A stretch of DNA of 64,000 nt, taken from positions 136,428,200-136,492,199 of the forward strand of contig CM045770.1 in the NCBI GenBank assembly GCA_025200525.1, read 5' to 3'. Within the stretch, counting starts at the first letter, position 1; each line of letters begins with the position of its first letter. Under the pieces are notes generated by a model, which worked only from the letters and a program-made list of their open reading frames with translations, made no database searches and was not told the DNA's origin. Source of the DNA: Camellia lanceoleosa. Its lineage: Eukaryota > Streptophyta > Magnoliopsida > Ericales > Theaceae. Shown here one piece after another: positions 1 to 12,639 of this stretch. The position numbers and the translations under genes are program-made.

Positions 1-522
1 TCCTAATAAGTGCACGGCATGATCATATACATCTCAATTATTTATATTACTTGTTAAATGTATTTCCTACTGGGCACTAGCTCACCCAAAAACTAACCCA
101 CCTTTCAGGAAACGATGTTGATGCACCACCTCAGTAACTGGATTGGAAAAAAGATTTTGAGACTGGAAAGGGGGGGGGCGGAGGGGGCGGAAGCTCTCTT
201 TTGATGTTCTATGTTTAAGTCTCGGGCTATTTTTGTATGAAAATTTAGAATTTCATTTTGTTGTGTATTCAAGGGCACTCCTTGAGACGATGTTTGCCTT
301 TTTAGCTCTTTCTTTACATTACCTCGTCTTTTAAACTATTTTATTTTGACGATATATGTAAACAAATAATTATATAAGTGCTGGAACAGTTTAATGGAAA
401 AGAGGTAGTCTTGGAATTTGTTTTATAATTATTATGGATTTATTTTCTCTCTCTCACTATGCTATATTGCGTAAACCCAAGGGAACATGATGTTGATGGT
501 ATTTTTATCCCAGAGTGTTACA
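1..522 (+). mobile_element. 3' part of the 5' LTR of a Ty3/gypsy chromovirus (cut by window edge)
   Basis: Non-coding sequence ending in the LTR terminus gtgttaca, followed two bases later by a primer-binding site. The end resembles the termini of the solo LTR further right (gttaca) and of the minus-strand LTR at 9160. The start lies outside the window, so LTR length is unknown. It contains a short g-rich tract near 170. It belongs to the same element as the gag, protease and RT remnants that follow. Confidence 0.75.
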
Positions 523-523
523 A

Positions 524-540
524 TTTGGTATCAGAGCTAA
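524..540 (+). other. Primer-binding site, tRNA-iMet type
   Basis: tttggtatcagagctaa lies directly after the LTR end. TGGTATCAGAGC is the usual plant LTR-retrotransposon site complementary to the 3' end of initiator-Met tRNA and primes minus-strand cDNA. Its position confirms the LTR boundary and the plus orientation. Confidence 0.9.
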
Positions 541-929
541 CCGGGTTGAATACCTGGAGCTTGTGGGATGTGGCTTATGCCACAATGGGTTATCACGTTG
601 GGATGGGACGTTAGTACTTTATATGTTTATGTGCTTATGTGATTATGTGGGTATGGAGTCAAGTTTCTAAGATATGATTTGTGTCCATCACACTAATTGA
701 AGTCTCTATGGAATGACAATTGATCAATGCTTTTTCCACTTGGAAATCCTTGAGTGTCCTGGAACGAGTCGGTATCTTAGGAGAATGATCCATATGTGCT
801 CTATGTGTTTATGTGCTTTTATGCTTAATGAATATATGGATAGGATTGTGACTATTTGAGTGTGACGCGTGGGTTGGCGTACGGGTATATGAATTATGAG
901 TTAATTCCATTTTCTCTTACTCTTATATA

Positions 930-2100
930 GGATGTCTGGACGTAGTAAGGCCGTGATAGACCTTGCCGGGGTGGTTAGGGTATTCCAGCCCAACAAGATC
1001 TTTCTCCCTAAGAACAAGGGGTATGACAAAACAATGTGGCCGCTCCTCTAGCCCAAGATACGATAGGGGCACTACCCCAAGAAATGGCTGGGTCTCTTCG
1101 AGAGTCCATGGGCATACTCTGAGCTGAGCAAGGGACAAGGACAATAGAGGAAGAAATTCGAGCCTCATTTTTGAAGCAAGAATTCTTTTGCTCCAACCCT
1201 GCCAAGTTTAGTGGCGGGCCAAATCCCATGAAAACTGATGAATGGTTAGAGTGAATCATTAGATCCTTTCAAATCTTGGACATCCATGATAAAAAGCTTT
1301 GAGTAACGTTGTTGGCTTATCAACTAAAATGGGCGGCTGGACAATGGTGGAAATATGTTAAGATTAGGGTCGAGCACACTTGGGAGGCATTCACCCATGT
1401 TTTCTAGGAGAAGTTTTTGCCTTCCACGGTTGCGGAGAGGTTGGGGAAACAGTTCGAGGAACTTAGACAGCTTGATATACCGATGGCAGAATTTGAGGCC
1501 ACTTTTACCAGTTTGGCATGCTCTACACTTAAGCTTATGGTTACCAAGGAGCGTCGATGCTTGGAGTTTGAGAAGAGATTGAGGCCCAAGATCTTGATAA
1601 AAGTGATGAGCAATATGTTCCGAGAGTATGATAGGTTGGTTGAGGCCACGACGCATGTAGAGATCTTATTAGAAGCTGAGAAATCTAGGCTGAAACATAA
1701 GAGATCGGGTTATGCGAAATCTTGGTATGACACGGGATCCTCTAAGAAGTCTAGGGGTTCCTCTTCTTTTTCCTTCCAGTCTTTACCTCAACAGACCAAG
1801 TCTTCGGGGTCAGTTTCTATGAAGAGTTCGGGAAATATGGGTCCTAGTCGTATTACTTGTTTTTGGTGTGGTCAGTAGGGCCACAAAGCATTGGAGTGTA
1901 AGCAGAATCTCAACCATCAGCAATCAGTTCGTTCTCAGGGCCAATCCTAATGAAGGGGCCAGTTGCCTGCATATTACCATTGTGGGCAGTCGGGGCATAT
2001 GAAGAGGTCTTGCCTACAGTTAGCCAGAACTAGGGGTACTTCGGGGTCCCGACAGTCTAGAGGTTATTAGACAGGCTAGGGTCAGAGACAAATTTATCAA
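930..2100 (+). pseudogene. Gag polyprotein of a chromovirus, decayed
   Basis: Gag packages element RNA into particles. The reading starts at an ATG (MSGRSKAV) at 930 and changes frame before about 1417, where a long Gag stretch runs (EFEATFTSLA, RRCLEFEKRL). A CCHC knuckle (C-F-W-C, then H and C) at 1858-1899 is interrupted by TAG at 1876. A second knuckle follows near 1975-2010 with its first Cys changed to Tyr. Further stops and at least one frameshift show it is dead. It is homologous to the minus-strand gag at 7490-8760. Confidence 0.88.
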
Positions 2101-2241
2101 CCAATTCAGTCTGGGTAGGTATCTAGGGCGGTATAAGGGGCCACATATGCATAGTCAGTGCAACCGACCTATATTTCGAGGGGTGATCAGAATGAGTAGA
2201 GACCACAAGGATGAGTTTATGCTCTCACTGCTTTTAAGCAA

Positions 2242-2600
2242 TTGTCTAGACCATCGGTGATAAGAGGTACATATCTTATCTATAATACTTGGGCTAATGT
2301 GTTAAAAGATACCGGGACATCACATTTATTAATAGCATCCGCATTTGCATTTATGTTGGGCTTAAAGGTCGAACGACTAGAGTCTTCACCTATGGTAGAG
2401 TCACCAATTGGGGGTCATGTTGTCTTGAATCGGAGATTTTGTGGGTGCATGATCGAAGTCACTAATTGTTGACTTCCTTTTAATCTTGTGTTATTAGATA
2501 TGTCGGGTTTTGACGTCATCCTTGGTATGGACTAGTTGTCTTCTTATTGTGCCGCCATAGATTGTTACCATGGAAGAGTTATTGTGTGCACAGTAGGTGG
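2242..2600 (+). pseudogene. Retroviral-type aspartic protease remnant
   Basis: Same frame as the preceding gag. The catalytic triad region reads D-T-G-T-S-H at 2308-2325, followed by LLIASAFAFMLGL, matching the chromovirus protease pattern (usually D-S/T-G-A-S-H). It processes Gag-Pol in active elements. It stops at 2470, and the C-terminal flap and G-M-D motif continue in a decayed form (VILGMD*L near 2517). Confidence 0.8.
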
Positions 2601-2702
2601 GGATTTTTTTTAAATTTTCTTGGAGATAGAACCGTTGGTGGATTGCCGCCATTATATAACCAGCGAAGTTGAGGTAAACTTATTTTTCTTCTTGCAACCA
2701 TT

Positions 2703-2924
2703 GTGGACGATGGAGGTAGTGTGGTTCAGGGGATATTTCCTAGAGTGGTTAGTGAGTATTTAGACGTTTTTCCTAAAAATCTCACTGAATTGCCACCTCA
2801 TCGCGAGGTTGAGTTTTCCATAGACTTAGTACCCAGTACTGCATCCATCTCCATGTCACCTTATAGATTTGCACTACCAGAGTTGCTTGTTTTGAAGGAG
2901 CAATTGCAAGAGTTGTTAGACAAG
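2703..2924 (+). pseudogene. Reverse transcriptase, N-terminal part, interrupted by an insertion
   Basis: The translation contains [20 protein letters not shown] and [20 protein letters not shown], the conserved start of Ty3/gypsy RT. It is in a different frame from the protease, so a frameshift lies between them. It ends abruptly at the aspartate-lysine of ELLDK, where the 4.3-kb solo LTR has inserted. The RT continues on the far side at 7226. Confidence 0.9.
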
Positions 2925-4110
2925 TATAACGGTTCCAATTTAGACCCGATCCATTTCTTGATTTTGAATTAAAGAATCCATGTCCTTAATTGTTGTTCAT
3001 CTCATTTTCATCTTGTTACTAGTTGACTTTGGTTATTTGGGAGTTGTGTTTGCGTTTGAAATAGATTGGAAAGTTAGTTTCTCAAAGAGTTGTTGCCCAC
3101 ATTTTTGCTTGTTTACTCGAGCAGTCTTTCTTGTGCTCGAGTGATCTTTTACAGTTTGCAAAGCTACTGGAAGTATGGTATCTTCGCTCGAGTGGTCCTT
3201 CTTGCGCTTAAGCTGTCTTTTGAAGGTCTGAACTTCTAGGAGAGGGTGTCACTTATTGTGTCTGACGCTCAAGCAGTGTTTTGGTCACTTGAGCGGTCTG
3301 TGCGTATATTAGTTCGAGAAAAGGCTATTTTGAGTTACTTTTTGTTTTATCTATCTATCTCTCTCTAAACATTTCAAAACCCTAATAGTTTCACCCTCTC
3401 TCTCTAGTTCTTGCACTCTAGCTCCAAATACTCCCAATCTATTGGTTTCCTCACTCTATCCCTTTGGAGTAAAAGGTTGAGCACGTCAAGGGCTTCGTTC
3501 TAATTGGAGGAGTTGATGTTTTCAGCTTCACCAAGCTTCTACCTTTGTTCCCTCTTGTCTTCTACTTTGAGGTAGGGATTTCTTTAACCTTTAATATGGT
3601 TCTTAGCTTAGTTATTTTCTCTTTGAAACAGGTTAGTGTAGAAGAGAGTCAAATCTCAACTTCATACCCTTTTGGACCAAAACAATCTTGATCAAAAGAT
3701 TTTAGACTTGAAACCCTCTCTTTCAAAATGTTTTGAAAATAAAAGTTCTAGAGATGAAATAAAATCTTTCAAAACACCTTGTTTAGGGGTTTGGAGTTGA
3801 AGAAAAAAATGGGCATGAAATACATTTGGATTTAAGCTATGAGGCCACCATCGTTGGAAAGAAGACTTCCAGGGTTTCATTTTACGCTTAAGAATCTCCT
3901 AAATCCAAGTCCAGACGTTGGAGATATAGTTAGTTGAAGTAGGATATCAATCACCAAAATAGGCATAACTTTTGCACAGTTGGAATTTTAATGCAAGGCT
4001 GGTGCCATTGGAAAGATAACTTCTGGGGCTTCATCATAGGGGATGGCCGACCACCTTGGACCGATCCTCCATATATGTGTATGGAGGAGAGAATCTTTGG
4101 TCTCCTTGGT

Positions 4111-4118
4111 CTATAAAG
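4111..4118 (+). promoter_or_regulatory. Probable TATA box of the solo LTR
   Basis: ctataaag lies about 1.2 kb into the LTR, followed by a pyrimidine-rich stretch (ccctcctctcc), as at plant Pol II start regions. It fits the U3/R boundary of a 4.3-kb LTR. Confidence 0.5.
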
Positions 4119-4560
4119 GAAGCCCTCCTCTCCATTAAAGAGTGAGCTCTTGACCCCTTTGCATACCATCTCCTAACCTAACCCCTTCACCATCACTCTA
4201 AGCATCTTGGAGGCCATTTTAGAGGCTCATTTTCTCCTTTTTTGAGCATCATTTTGATCCTTATCTAAGCCATACTTGAAAGAATATTGGAGCGTTGGTG
4301 GAAACTGAAAAAAGTCTTATTTTGAGCTTCTTAACAAGTTTGTTTAAGGTCATTTTTCTTTTGAGCCATGCATCTAGGCCTTTGTGTTGAGCTTTGTTGG
4401 ACCTTTTGACCACTAAAATCCAGTAGATTTTCAGTGGTTATTATATATTTTTGAGCACCAAAATCAGAGAGGGGTGGCCCTCTCACCCCTTGTCTCATTT
4501 TCTAGCATATTTGGCAAGCCATGTTTCAAGCCATTTTGATGAGTTTTAGGATTTTATTTC

Positions 4561-4686
4561 TATTAGGTGTCCCTCTTGCATGTGTAGAATAACCCTCTTC
4601 ATAGCATATCAAAGCTTGCATAACCTTTGTCATATTAGGTGTCCCTCTTGCATGTGTAGAATAACCCTCTTCATAGCATATCAAAG
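4561..4686 (+). repeat. Two-copy direct repeat, 72-bp period, inside the solo LTR
   Basis: A stretch of about 54 bases beginning tattaggtgtccctcttg recurs without visible mismatch 72 bases downstream (4561 and 4633). The perfect match inside an otherwise decayed LTR suggests a recent slippage duplication. Confidence 0.9.
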
Positions 4687-7225
4687 GAGCATCTCATTCT
4701 TTTGGGCTTTATTTGGCATGTCATACCTCTAAATTTTGCTGGTTTAGTGGCCTCTTGAATGCTTAATATACTTGTAGTGTAAACCCTTTTCACTGGCTTG
4801 TATTGCATATTGTCTTGGCCCTTGATTCTAGCATTTTTTGGCCATGCCTTAACTTGATTTTGTGCATGTTTTGGACTACCTTAGCTCTATTTTTGTGCCT
4901 CATGGTCGAATGATGCATGCTATGCATGGTTGTAGTTCAATATCCATGCCTAGCCTTGAGTTTTGTAGCCTCTTGCATGCTTGAATAGAGGTGTTTACAT
5001 GTCTTGGCATCATTGTGCATGTTATTTCAGACCTCATACTTGTGCCATGTTTTGGACCATTGCATGAGCTTCATTTCCATGCCTTTCGAGCCATCATTTG
5101 AGACCATTTTCCCTTGTCTTGGACTTTTCATTTGAGCATCGCTTTGCATACCTCTAGTGTAATCCACTTCACTAGTTTAAAATGTGTTGTTGTATGCTAT
5201 ATTACATGCATCTTGGTTTAAGTCCATCTTGCATTGTGTATGCCATTCTAGTCATGTATGCCATTTGATATTTGTATGCTAATCATATGTTGTCATATTG
5301 TTGCATATTTAATTGCATTGCATTTAGGTTGCATAGTTGATGGAGTTTAGGCCTTATTGTGTTTATATGTGCATTCATTTTACATTGAGTGCCATCATGC
5401 ATCGAGATATACATATGTTGAAAATACTTTGCCATGCCCCTTTATTGCTCTCACTTCATTTAGTTTACATGCTTACTTAGTTAATTTGTTGATTAATTAG
5501 AGTTGTATAATAATTAGATGCATGTCTTTTCTCCATTTTATTTATATGATGGTTAGTTTTAGGGCATGTTTCAATTAGCATCTATATGTTTGTTTGCATT
5601 CATTCATTCATACTAATTGCATTGTATTTCAATTTATCATTTGTTGCATTTCATATGCCATCTTAGAATATATCTTAGTTGCATGTGTTGCATTAGGTAT
5701 CTCTAGTTAGGATTCATGCATGATTTCTAATTAGTTTCTTTCTTTGGCTTGGATTACAGTGTTTATACTTTAGCATCCACATGATAGCATGCTTGCCATG
5801 AGGCTAAGTGCTTATGTGATATAGGTAGAGGTTGGATTATCTGAATTGGAACAATTCATTGATTAAACAAACATGAAATGTTTTGTTCCAACATAATGTT
5901 TTCAAAACTTGATATCTTAAATAAATATTTAAATGATTTTGGACTCTTTGATGATTCATCTAGTGATTTGGGGGGTTTTTGGTTGAACCTAGGGTTTGGT
6001 TTTTAGCAAATAAAAGATGGGTTTTTCAAATAAATGCTTGAGAATGTTGTGGAAGGATATTTATTGTTGATTTGTCTAAAAATTGTGGAAACTTACTTTT
6101 TGAATGGGGTTTTAAAGAACAAAAGAGATTTTTGTGAAAATCATTGATATTTGATTTATGGAAGTAAAGGAAAAGCTGCTGAGCCTTAAATAGATATAAA
6201 GAATGTATCTGTTGATGATGATAGTGGAGTTGGATATTTATTATCACTCTCATTTTGAAAATGTTGAGATTCCATCTCTTGTTGAATAAAATATCTGTTG
6301 AGTAGAAATATTTATTTTGGGCTATCGGTAGAGGATAGTCTTGATTGTTGTAGACATTGCATGAGGATTAGGTTATATTGAAACTAATTTCTCATATATT
6401 GTGCATTGAGCATCATTTCATATTGAGCATTGAAATATATTGATTTTGAGAAGGGAAAAAAAAAAAAAAGGGTGAATACCTTGGTGAATCTGGTTAGGAG
6501 GTGTGGTTGTGGTTATTATATTGGTTTGTGTGTCATTGGTGAAAGTCCAGAAACCTGCGTAGTTCGGTGCCGATCCTTCCGGTTAGTACAAGTAAAAGGC
6601 CTTTGGTAGTGTTTGTATAGCCTAATGGTAGACACGTATCTAGAGATTCTTAATGTTTTGTATACATAGCCCTATTTTCTATTATAAAAGCATTGTTTTC
6701 ATGAATTGATTTATAATCTGTCATTGCATTGTTTGAGATGGAAAATGAGGAATGTTTGACAAATGGCATGTATGTGCATTCACTTTATAACTTTGTTAAG
6801 ATTCATATACTGTGTTAGAGTACCTTTACTGGCTTTGGCTTACCCTATGTGGAAAACAACTTTCAGGTGTTGATGATATGCCTCCACTAAGGACGTAGCT
6901 TGAGAGGACTTGGAGACAAGGGCTTCATTTTGTTCATTTGTTGTAATTAATTTTGTATGAGCCTTAGTTTGTACCAAGCATCGACTTGGAAAGTTGTAGC
7001 CATTAGGACATGTAATTATTTGGTTTTACTTTTATTTCAAATCATCTATCCATGTCATATACTATAGATTCAAGATATAGGATTTATAAATGTATATCGC
7101 GTATGTCATCCTTTGTATTGATCAACGCTATGAATGGAATAGAAGATATGATGTTGTTGATCAATTGTAAGTAATGTTATAAGATGGTTAATGTTTTTTT
7201 TTTTGGAGGGGGGTGTTACAACAAG

Positions 7226-7483
7226 GGTTTTATACGCCTTAGTACCTCGCCTTAGAGAGTACCGACTCTTTTTGCCAAGAAGAAGGATGGTTCGTTGCGG
7301 TTATGCATTGATTACCGCAAGCTGAATAGGGTCACTTTTAAAAATAAGTGTTCGTTGCCTAGGGTAGATGATATTTTTGATCAATTTAAGGATTTCCGAT
7401 GTTTCTCAAAGATAGACATGAGATCAAGTTACCATCAGTTGTGTGTAAAAGAGGAAGATATTCCGAAGAATAGAATTACATAA
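7226..7483 (+). pseudogene. Reverse transcriptase, continuation after the nested LTR
   Basis: The RT frame resumes with GFIR directly after the target duplication and continues through [15 protein letters not shown]-like LPRVDD and [13 protein letters not shown], the classical gypsy RT motifs. One in-frame TAG replaces the expected Trp codon of the S-P-W motif. The sequence is cut at about 7480, before the YVDD-type catalytic motif, where the opposite-strand element begins. Confidence 0.9.
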
Positions 7484-7489
7484 TAAGAA

Positions 7490-8760
7490 GTTACCACTCA
7501 CTACCAAAGGCGCTGGCACTAAGTCTGGTGTGGTTACAGCATACACACGCCCTGGAGGTCTTTACTCTACCTGCTCACCCCTCGGAGCATAAGTTTGAAA
7601 CATTGACTGAGCCGAAGAGGCTACCTGATTGGCCTTCAAGGCCTGTGTTGACAGTGTAGGCTGATGGCTCTGTGTTCGCCTCTAACCAGATGCAATAGAT
7701 GTGCCACCCGACTGAGGGAAAAACCTCCTCATGTGCTCTGACTGCCCACATTGATAACAGGTAGGTGGCTACCTTCTTCTCTAACTCTGGCTCTGAGAAC
7801 GAGCCATTGACGGTACAGACTGTTGCCCTCCGTCCTTCTGCGGGCAAACTATCGACTTGTGACCCAGCTGGCCACACTTGAAACAAGTGATCCCTCCTTG
7901 ACCATCTCTCTCTGACCTAGAACTCGGTATAGGAAAAGTGGACCTAGATTGTGCTCCTTGGGACTATTGTGGGGTGGAACCCCTGTGTCTCTTACTATCC
8001 CGAGTCTCCCCCCTGAACCTCCTGATTCCTCTGCCTAAAACCCCTCATCTGCTTCTTCTTAGTTTGAATCACGGTCTCTAAGTAGGCTGCTGCCTCCACA
8101 AGACGACCATAATCCCTAATCATGGATGTGGCCACCTTGAAAAGAAGTCTGGTCCTCAATCTCTTCTCAAACTCCAAGCAACGGTGTTCCTCCGTCGCTA
8201 CCAACTCCGGTACAAACCTCGACAAACTAGTAAAAGTAGCCTCAAACTCAGCCACCGGTGTGTTAAGCTGCTTGAGCTTCGAGGATTGCTCTCTCAACTT
8301 CTCCCTAACAGCAGGAGGTAAAAACTTGTCTTGGAATGCATTAACAAAGGCCTCTCAAGTCACTCCAATGAGCCCATGCGCATACTTCCACAATTAAACC
8401 ACATCTCCCTTCAACTGGACGGACACCATCTGCTTAAGCCATTTATCCGCTTTCAAAGGCTCTTTTGGATCCCCTAAAAGCTCATCCGGATTAGACCGGA
8501 AGAACTCTCTCTTAAAAAACAACAACCCTGTCTCAGGAACCTGGGCCTGGACTTAATTCTTAGCTCTGAGAATGTCCATGGATTCCCGCAAGGTTCTAGC
8601 CATTTCACGGGCCAAAGCGCCCATGGCCTATTGACTAACTAGTTTAGCCACATTGGCCTGACCAATTCCTTTCTCTTGCGTCGGAATATCATCCGGTAAC
8701 GACACCTCCTGCCGTCTAGGCTTACCATGCCTATTACTACCACGTCCACATCCTGACATT
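7490..8760 (-). pseudogene. Gag of a second chromovirus, minus strand, decayed
   Basis: Read from an ATG at 8760 (MSGCGRGSNRHGKPRRQ). It includes the conserved VQLKGDVV and WKYAHGLIGVT region, then EFEATFTSLSRFVPEL and RRCLEFEKRL, closely like the plus-strand gag at 930. Two knuckles near the C-terminus read CFKCGQLGHKSIVC and a damaged CYQCGQSEHMRRFF. It ends with a PGRVYAVT-like tail typical of this Gag before protease. Several Trp or Gln codons are now stops and frames shift. Protease and RT are missing because the element is truncated at about 7484. Confidence 0.87.
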
Positions 8761-9142
8761 CTAATGAAGATAACACAAGAGATTAACACATTTACAAATG
8801 TACCGAAGCTAACTCACTTGCGTCCTAATGCGATGGAGAATAATTAATTCACTCCATATAAGTACATAATTACATAAACACATACGGAATTCCTTTCTAT
8901 ATAATGATCATCTCGCGACGTTGCTAGAGTTCTAGTTAGAAATAGCAGTGATCAACTGATCTTATAACAAGACTTCTAGAAACTCGTAGACCTAATCCAT
9001 ATCTTAAAAATTAAATCACATACCCATTTAGTCACATAAGCATGTTATTACGTAACATACCAGGTTATTCCTAATATCATCTAACAAGGGAACCCATTGT
9101 GGCAATAACCACTCCCTATGATCCCAAAGTATTCAATCCTGA

Positions 9143-9158
9143 TAGCTCTGATACCAAG
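9143..9158 (-). other. Primer-binding site, tRNA-iMet type, minus strand
   Basis: The reverse complement reads ttggtatcagagctatc immediately after an LTR end ggggttacaa. It fixes the boundary between the minus-strand gag element and its 5' LTR. Confidence 0.9.
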
Positions 9159-9159
9159 T

Positions 9160-10654
9160 TGTAACCCCCTAAGAATAATTACAATAAATCGAGAGTAATG
9201 ATTAATTAAACAACATCATAATCAGAGAATAAAGTCCTTCCATTCATATACTTCAAATGTATGAAGGAGTAACACATGCATTTATACATTCATAAGCCCT
9301 AACCCTGAATCTATAGCATGTGTTATAAATAAAAGATATGAATTAAAAGTTAAACATTTATATGATGCCCTATTTGCTACAACTTTCCAAGACAGTGCTT
9401 GGTTACAACAAAAGTGAGTTTAAACTCAATACAAATAAAGCCCTAAGCTTGTACAAAATAAATACAACAAATAAACAAAATGAAGCTCTTGCTTCAAATC
9501 CTCCCAAGATATTGTCTTGGCGGAGGCATATCATCAGCACTTGAAAATGGTTTTCCCACATAAGGTGAGCTAAAACCTAGTAGAAATACTTTAACACAGT
9601 GTATGAATCTTAACAGAGTTATAAAGTGAATGCATATGCAATGCTCATGCCAAAACATTTTATATCTCTTTCCAAAACAATGCAATGCCAAGTTTATATC
9701 ACAATTCATGCAATCAATTCATTTACAAGAGAAAACAGGGTAGTGGATACAACATTGGGAATCTTTAGGATGTGTTTGCAAGTAGGCTACAAGCACTACC
9801 AGTTTGTCATTTTTACCGGTGTTAACCGGAAGGCTTGACACCTAACTGTGTGGGTTTTTGGACTTTCACCAAGGATGCTCAGGCCAACTTAATACCACAA
9901 CTACACTCCTACCCAAATTCACTAAGGTATTCACCCATTTTTCTCAAAACGATATCCATTTTTAATGTGTTAAACATGTTACAATGCTCAATGCAATGGA
10001 TGAGAAAATTAGTTTCAATTTACCTAGTTCTCATTCAATTTCTACAATAATCATAGCTATCCTCCACCGATAGCCCAAAACAGATATCTCTAAACAGATA
10101 ATTAAATTTCAACACAGATATACTTTCCAACATTTCCAATTAAGAGTGATAATTCATATCCAACTCCATTCCCATCATCATCATCATTGTTCCAATTCCA
10201 TAAAACCAGCATTAATTCCATTTCTCTTTACGAAAATCAAATTCTCATAATTTAAGGCAAAACCCCATTTCTTTAAAAAGTTAATTTCTATGGATAAAAT
10301 CCACTATTTATCATAACCTAACCATTTTTACAAGGCCACAACCATATACAAGAAACCCATTTTGAAAACCCCTATTCTGGTTTCAAAACCAAAACCCTAG
10401 ATTTTTATCAAAAAATGCCCAAATCACAATCTTGTTTAGAGAGACAAATAAAAATGATAAAAAGAGTCAAAGTAATCCTCTACCTCAAGAAGTGAAGGGG
10501 AAAACTTGGGAAAACTCAAAGTCGGTGAAACCACGAAGCTCTTGGATCAAAAGAATGTGCTTGATGAGATATACAACATTTCTCAAAGGACCAAGGTGAA
10601 AAGATGTCTCTAACTTAGTAGATCTATAAATCTATATGAGAAAAGTTGAGTTTC

Positions 10655-10689
<35 letters not shown>

Positions 10690-11288
10690 GATTCACGGTG
10701 TAAAGGAATAAAGAGAGAGAGAGAGAAATGTGTTTGACGCCTATTTATAGTGGTATAACAATAGCCCTAATGTCAATGAAAAGAATAAGTCAAAAACCCC
10801 TAAAAGGTAGGGCCCAAACCGAATCCAAAATCTGAGAAAAACTCGTAGGGGTCGACACCCAAGACAGTGGTATTGAATCTCAAGAAGAAATGCTAAGACA
10901 CCAATGTTTGCAGTAGACAAGAGGGTCGACCCCAGAACCCATGGTGTCGGCCCAAAAAAACGGTAGTAACACCCAGAACACAGCATCAGAGTGGGGTCAA
11001 CCCCAAAAACCAGTAGAGAGACCAAGAGTAAGACAGCAAGATGGTGTCGACCCTAGAAGCAAAACCAAACATGAAAAGAAAGAAGAACGACCGCAATGGA
11101 TATGGTTTCTCGGATTCAAAGGCAATAAATGGGTCAGGTCTAAATCAGGGTCGCTATAGATTGTGTTGTTGATAGCATAGTTGGACTCTCTTTCTCTCTC
11201 TTTGTATTCCCCCTTTCTGTAGTTAGTGAAAGCCTGTATAGGGACTTTGGCCAAGCCCAAATTATTTTCTTTTTGATTTTATGGGTTA
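9160..11288 (-). mobile_element. 5' LTR of the minus-strand chromovirus (distal end tentative)
   Basis: The internal end at 9160 (tgtaaccc, that is gggttaca on the minus strand) abuts the primer site. Its U5 half matches the solo LTR at 2925-7220 in reverse (for example gatgatatgcctccgcc and cttccggttaacaccgg). A TATA-like ctataaatag lies on the minus strand near 10740, followed by GA/CT-rich sequence. The outer end is placed at gggttaca (11281-11288) only because it matches the LTR terminal consensus. No second LTR is present to confirm it. Confidence 0.6.
10655..10727. repeat. (GA)n microsatellites
   Basis: Two uninterrupted GA runs (about 30 and 17 bases) separated by about 27 bases. On the LTR's own strand they are CT runs just downstream of the TATA-like box, a common 5' leader composition in plant promoters. 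Confidence 0.95.
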
Positions 11289-12575
11289 CAAACCCAGGCA
11301 TGGTTTCCTTTATGAAAGGGGATAGTTTCTGTCGTCTCAAACCTATTTTACATGGATTTGAGCATTTTACACTCCTTTTCATGAGTAAGAGGATGAGAAT
11401 CTCCCTCCTCTCACTAGAGTTCTTCTCATTTTTACCATTTTTGTTAGTCTTGATGATTTAGAAGCCCAGAAATGGCTTCCTTCTCGAGGATGGATTGGAT
11501 CTCCCCTCTCACTGTTATCTCTCATAGATTTGGGTAGCTTATACCCATCTCCATGTGTTAGAGGGCAAGAATCATTTTATCCTCGTTGAAGTTTTCTTTA
11601 TCTCGTCTTGTCATTTACCTAGACCTTATTCATTATACTGTTGTGTGCGTTGGAATGGGTTTCTCTTCTCCTTACCCTCATTTTCTACTCTTCTTACTCT
11701 TTTATTCCTTGGTAGCTTGAATTTAATTTAAAACAACATCATAATCACATGATTAGTGCAGGAGTATGCATCTGGGTTTGAACCATTATTTTCAAATTAA
11801 TTATGTGGTGTGTACTTTGTTGTTTCCTATTCCATCTTGAGTGTATCCAAACCCCCTAGGACCCATTGTGTATGGGTTTTGCATTAGATACCTTATCTAG
11901 GATTATGCATTCTCTACTTAGTTTGCTTTCTATTTTCACTTGGCTAGAGTACTTGGTGAGCATCTCTAATTTCTTTTCTTTTTCAAATCATTTAGACTAG
12001 CATCTAGGATCATGCATTGATTTCTGACCTTCTACGCTCTTGGCATGGTGTGGAGGAGTACTAGGTGAGTATCTTTCATCTTTGCATCCCGCTGTGATTG
12101 CTTCTTATTATGTCTAGCATGCTACCATGAAGCTATGTGCTTATTTGCTACAGCTCCATGATTGCTCACTGTGTGGAGGTCTCATTGCCTAAGTTTGAAT
12201 GGTTCCAATCTCCTCACATGATGGACATCTCGAGTTTCCATGAGATTTCTACATCCCAAGTTATTTTCAAAATAGTGAGAGATTAGAGTATTCCAAAATA
12301 GGTGATTTGGTCTATATTTGTATACTTCACATAAAAGGGATAACAAAAGTGGGTTATTTGATCATATCATGTTAATAATTCTTATATCATGAACTAATAG
12401 AGGCCGATCTTTGATCGGGTGAGCGGGGGTGCTCAATTCATGACCTTTCCTCATCATATCTAAGTTCTTGAGCTGAGACACTTTAGTTATGACGGATCAT
12501 GGCATTTTGGCACGAGTCACAGGTTTTCTAGTTTTCTCCAAAAAAATTAGGTGGCAACTCTGAGTCTGGTAATGT
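11289..12575 (+). other. Non-coding repeat remnant, probably an old LTR
   Basis: No coding signal. Phrases such as agcatgctaccatgaagctatgtgcttat resemble the solo LTR near 5790, so this is probably another diverged long LTR on the plus strand. At its right end aggtggcaactctgagtct could be a decayed primer site. No boundaries or target duplications were found. Confidence 0.4.
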
Positions 12576-12639
12576 AGTCCATTTTTGGAATTTCTTGTAA
12601 TTGGCGGATCTTTCTATGGATTTATCAGATTTGGACTCC

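Larger units (their letters stand above)
2925..7220 (+). mobile_element. 4.3-kb solo LTR of a long-LTR gypsy element (Del/Tekay-like) nested in RT
   Basis: The insertion starts tataacgg (probably decayed from TGTAAC), ends gtgttaca, and is flanked by perfect 5-bp duplications acaag (2920-2924 and 7221-7225). It has no coding capacity and one TATA-like box at about 4111. Its last 750 bases (gatgatatgcctcc, cttcattttgtt) match, in reverse orientation, the sequence that abuts a primer site at 9160, so this is LTR sequence rather than another class. Long LTRs of this size are known for Tekay/Del chromoviruses. A solo LTR is the usual outcome of LTR-LTR recombination. Assignment to that lineage is inference. 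Confidence 0.85.
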
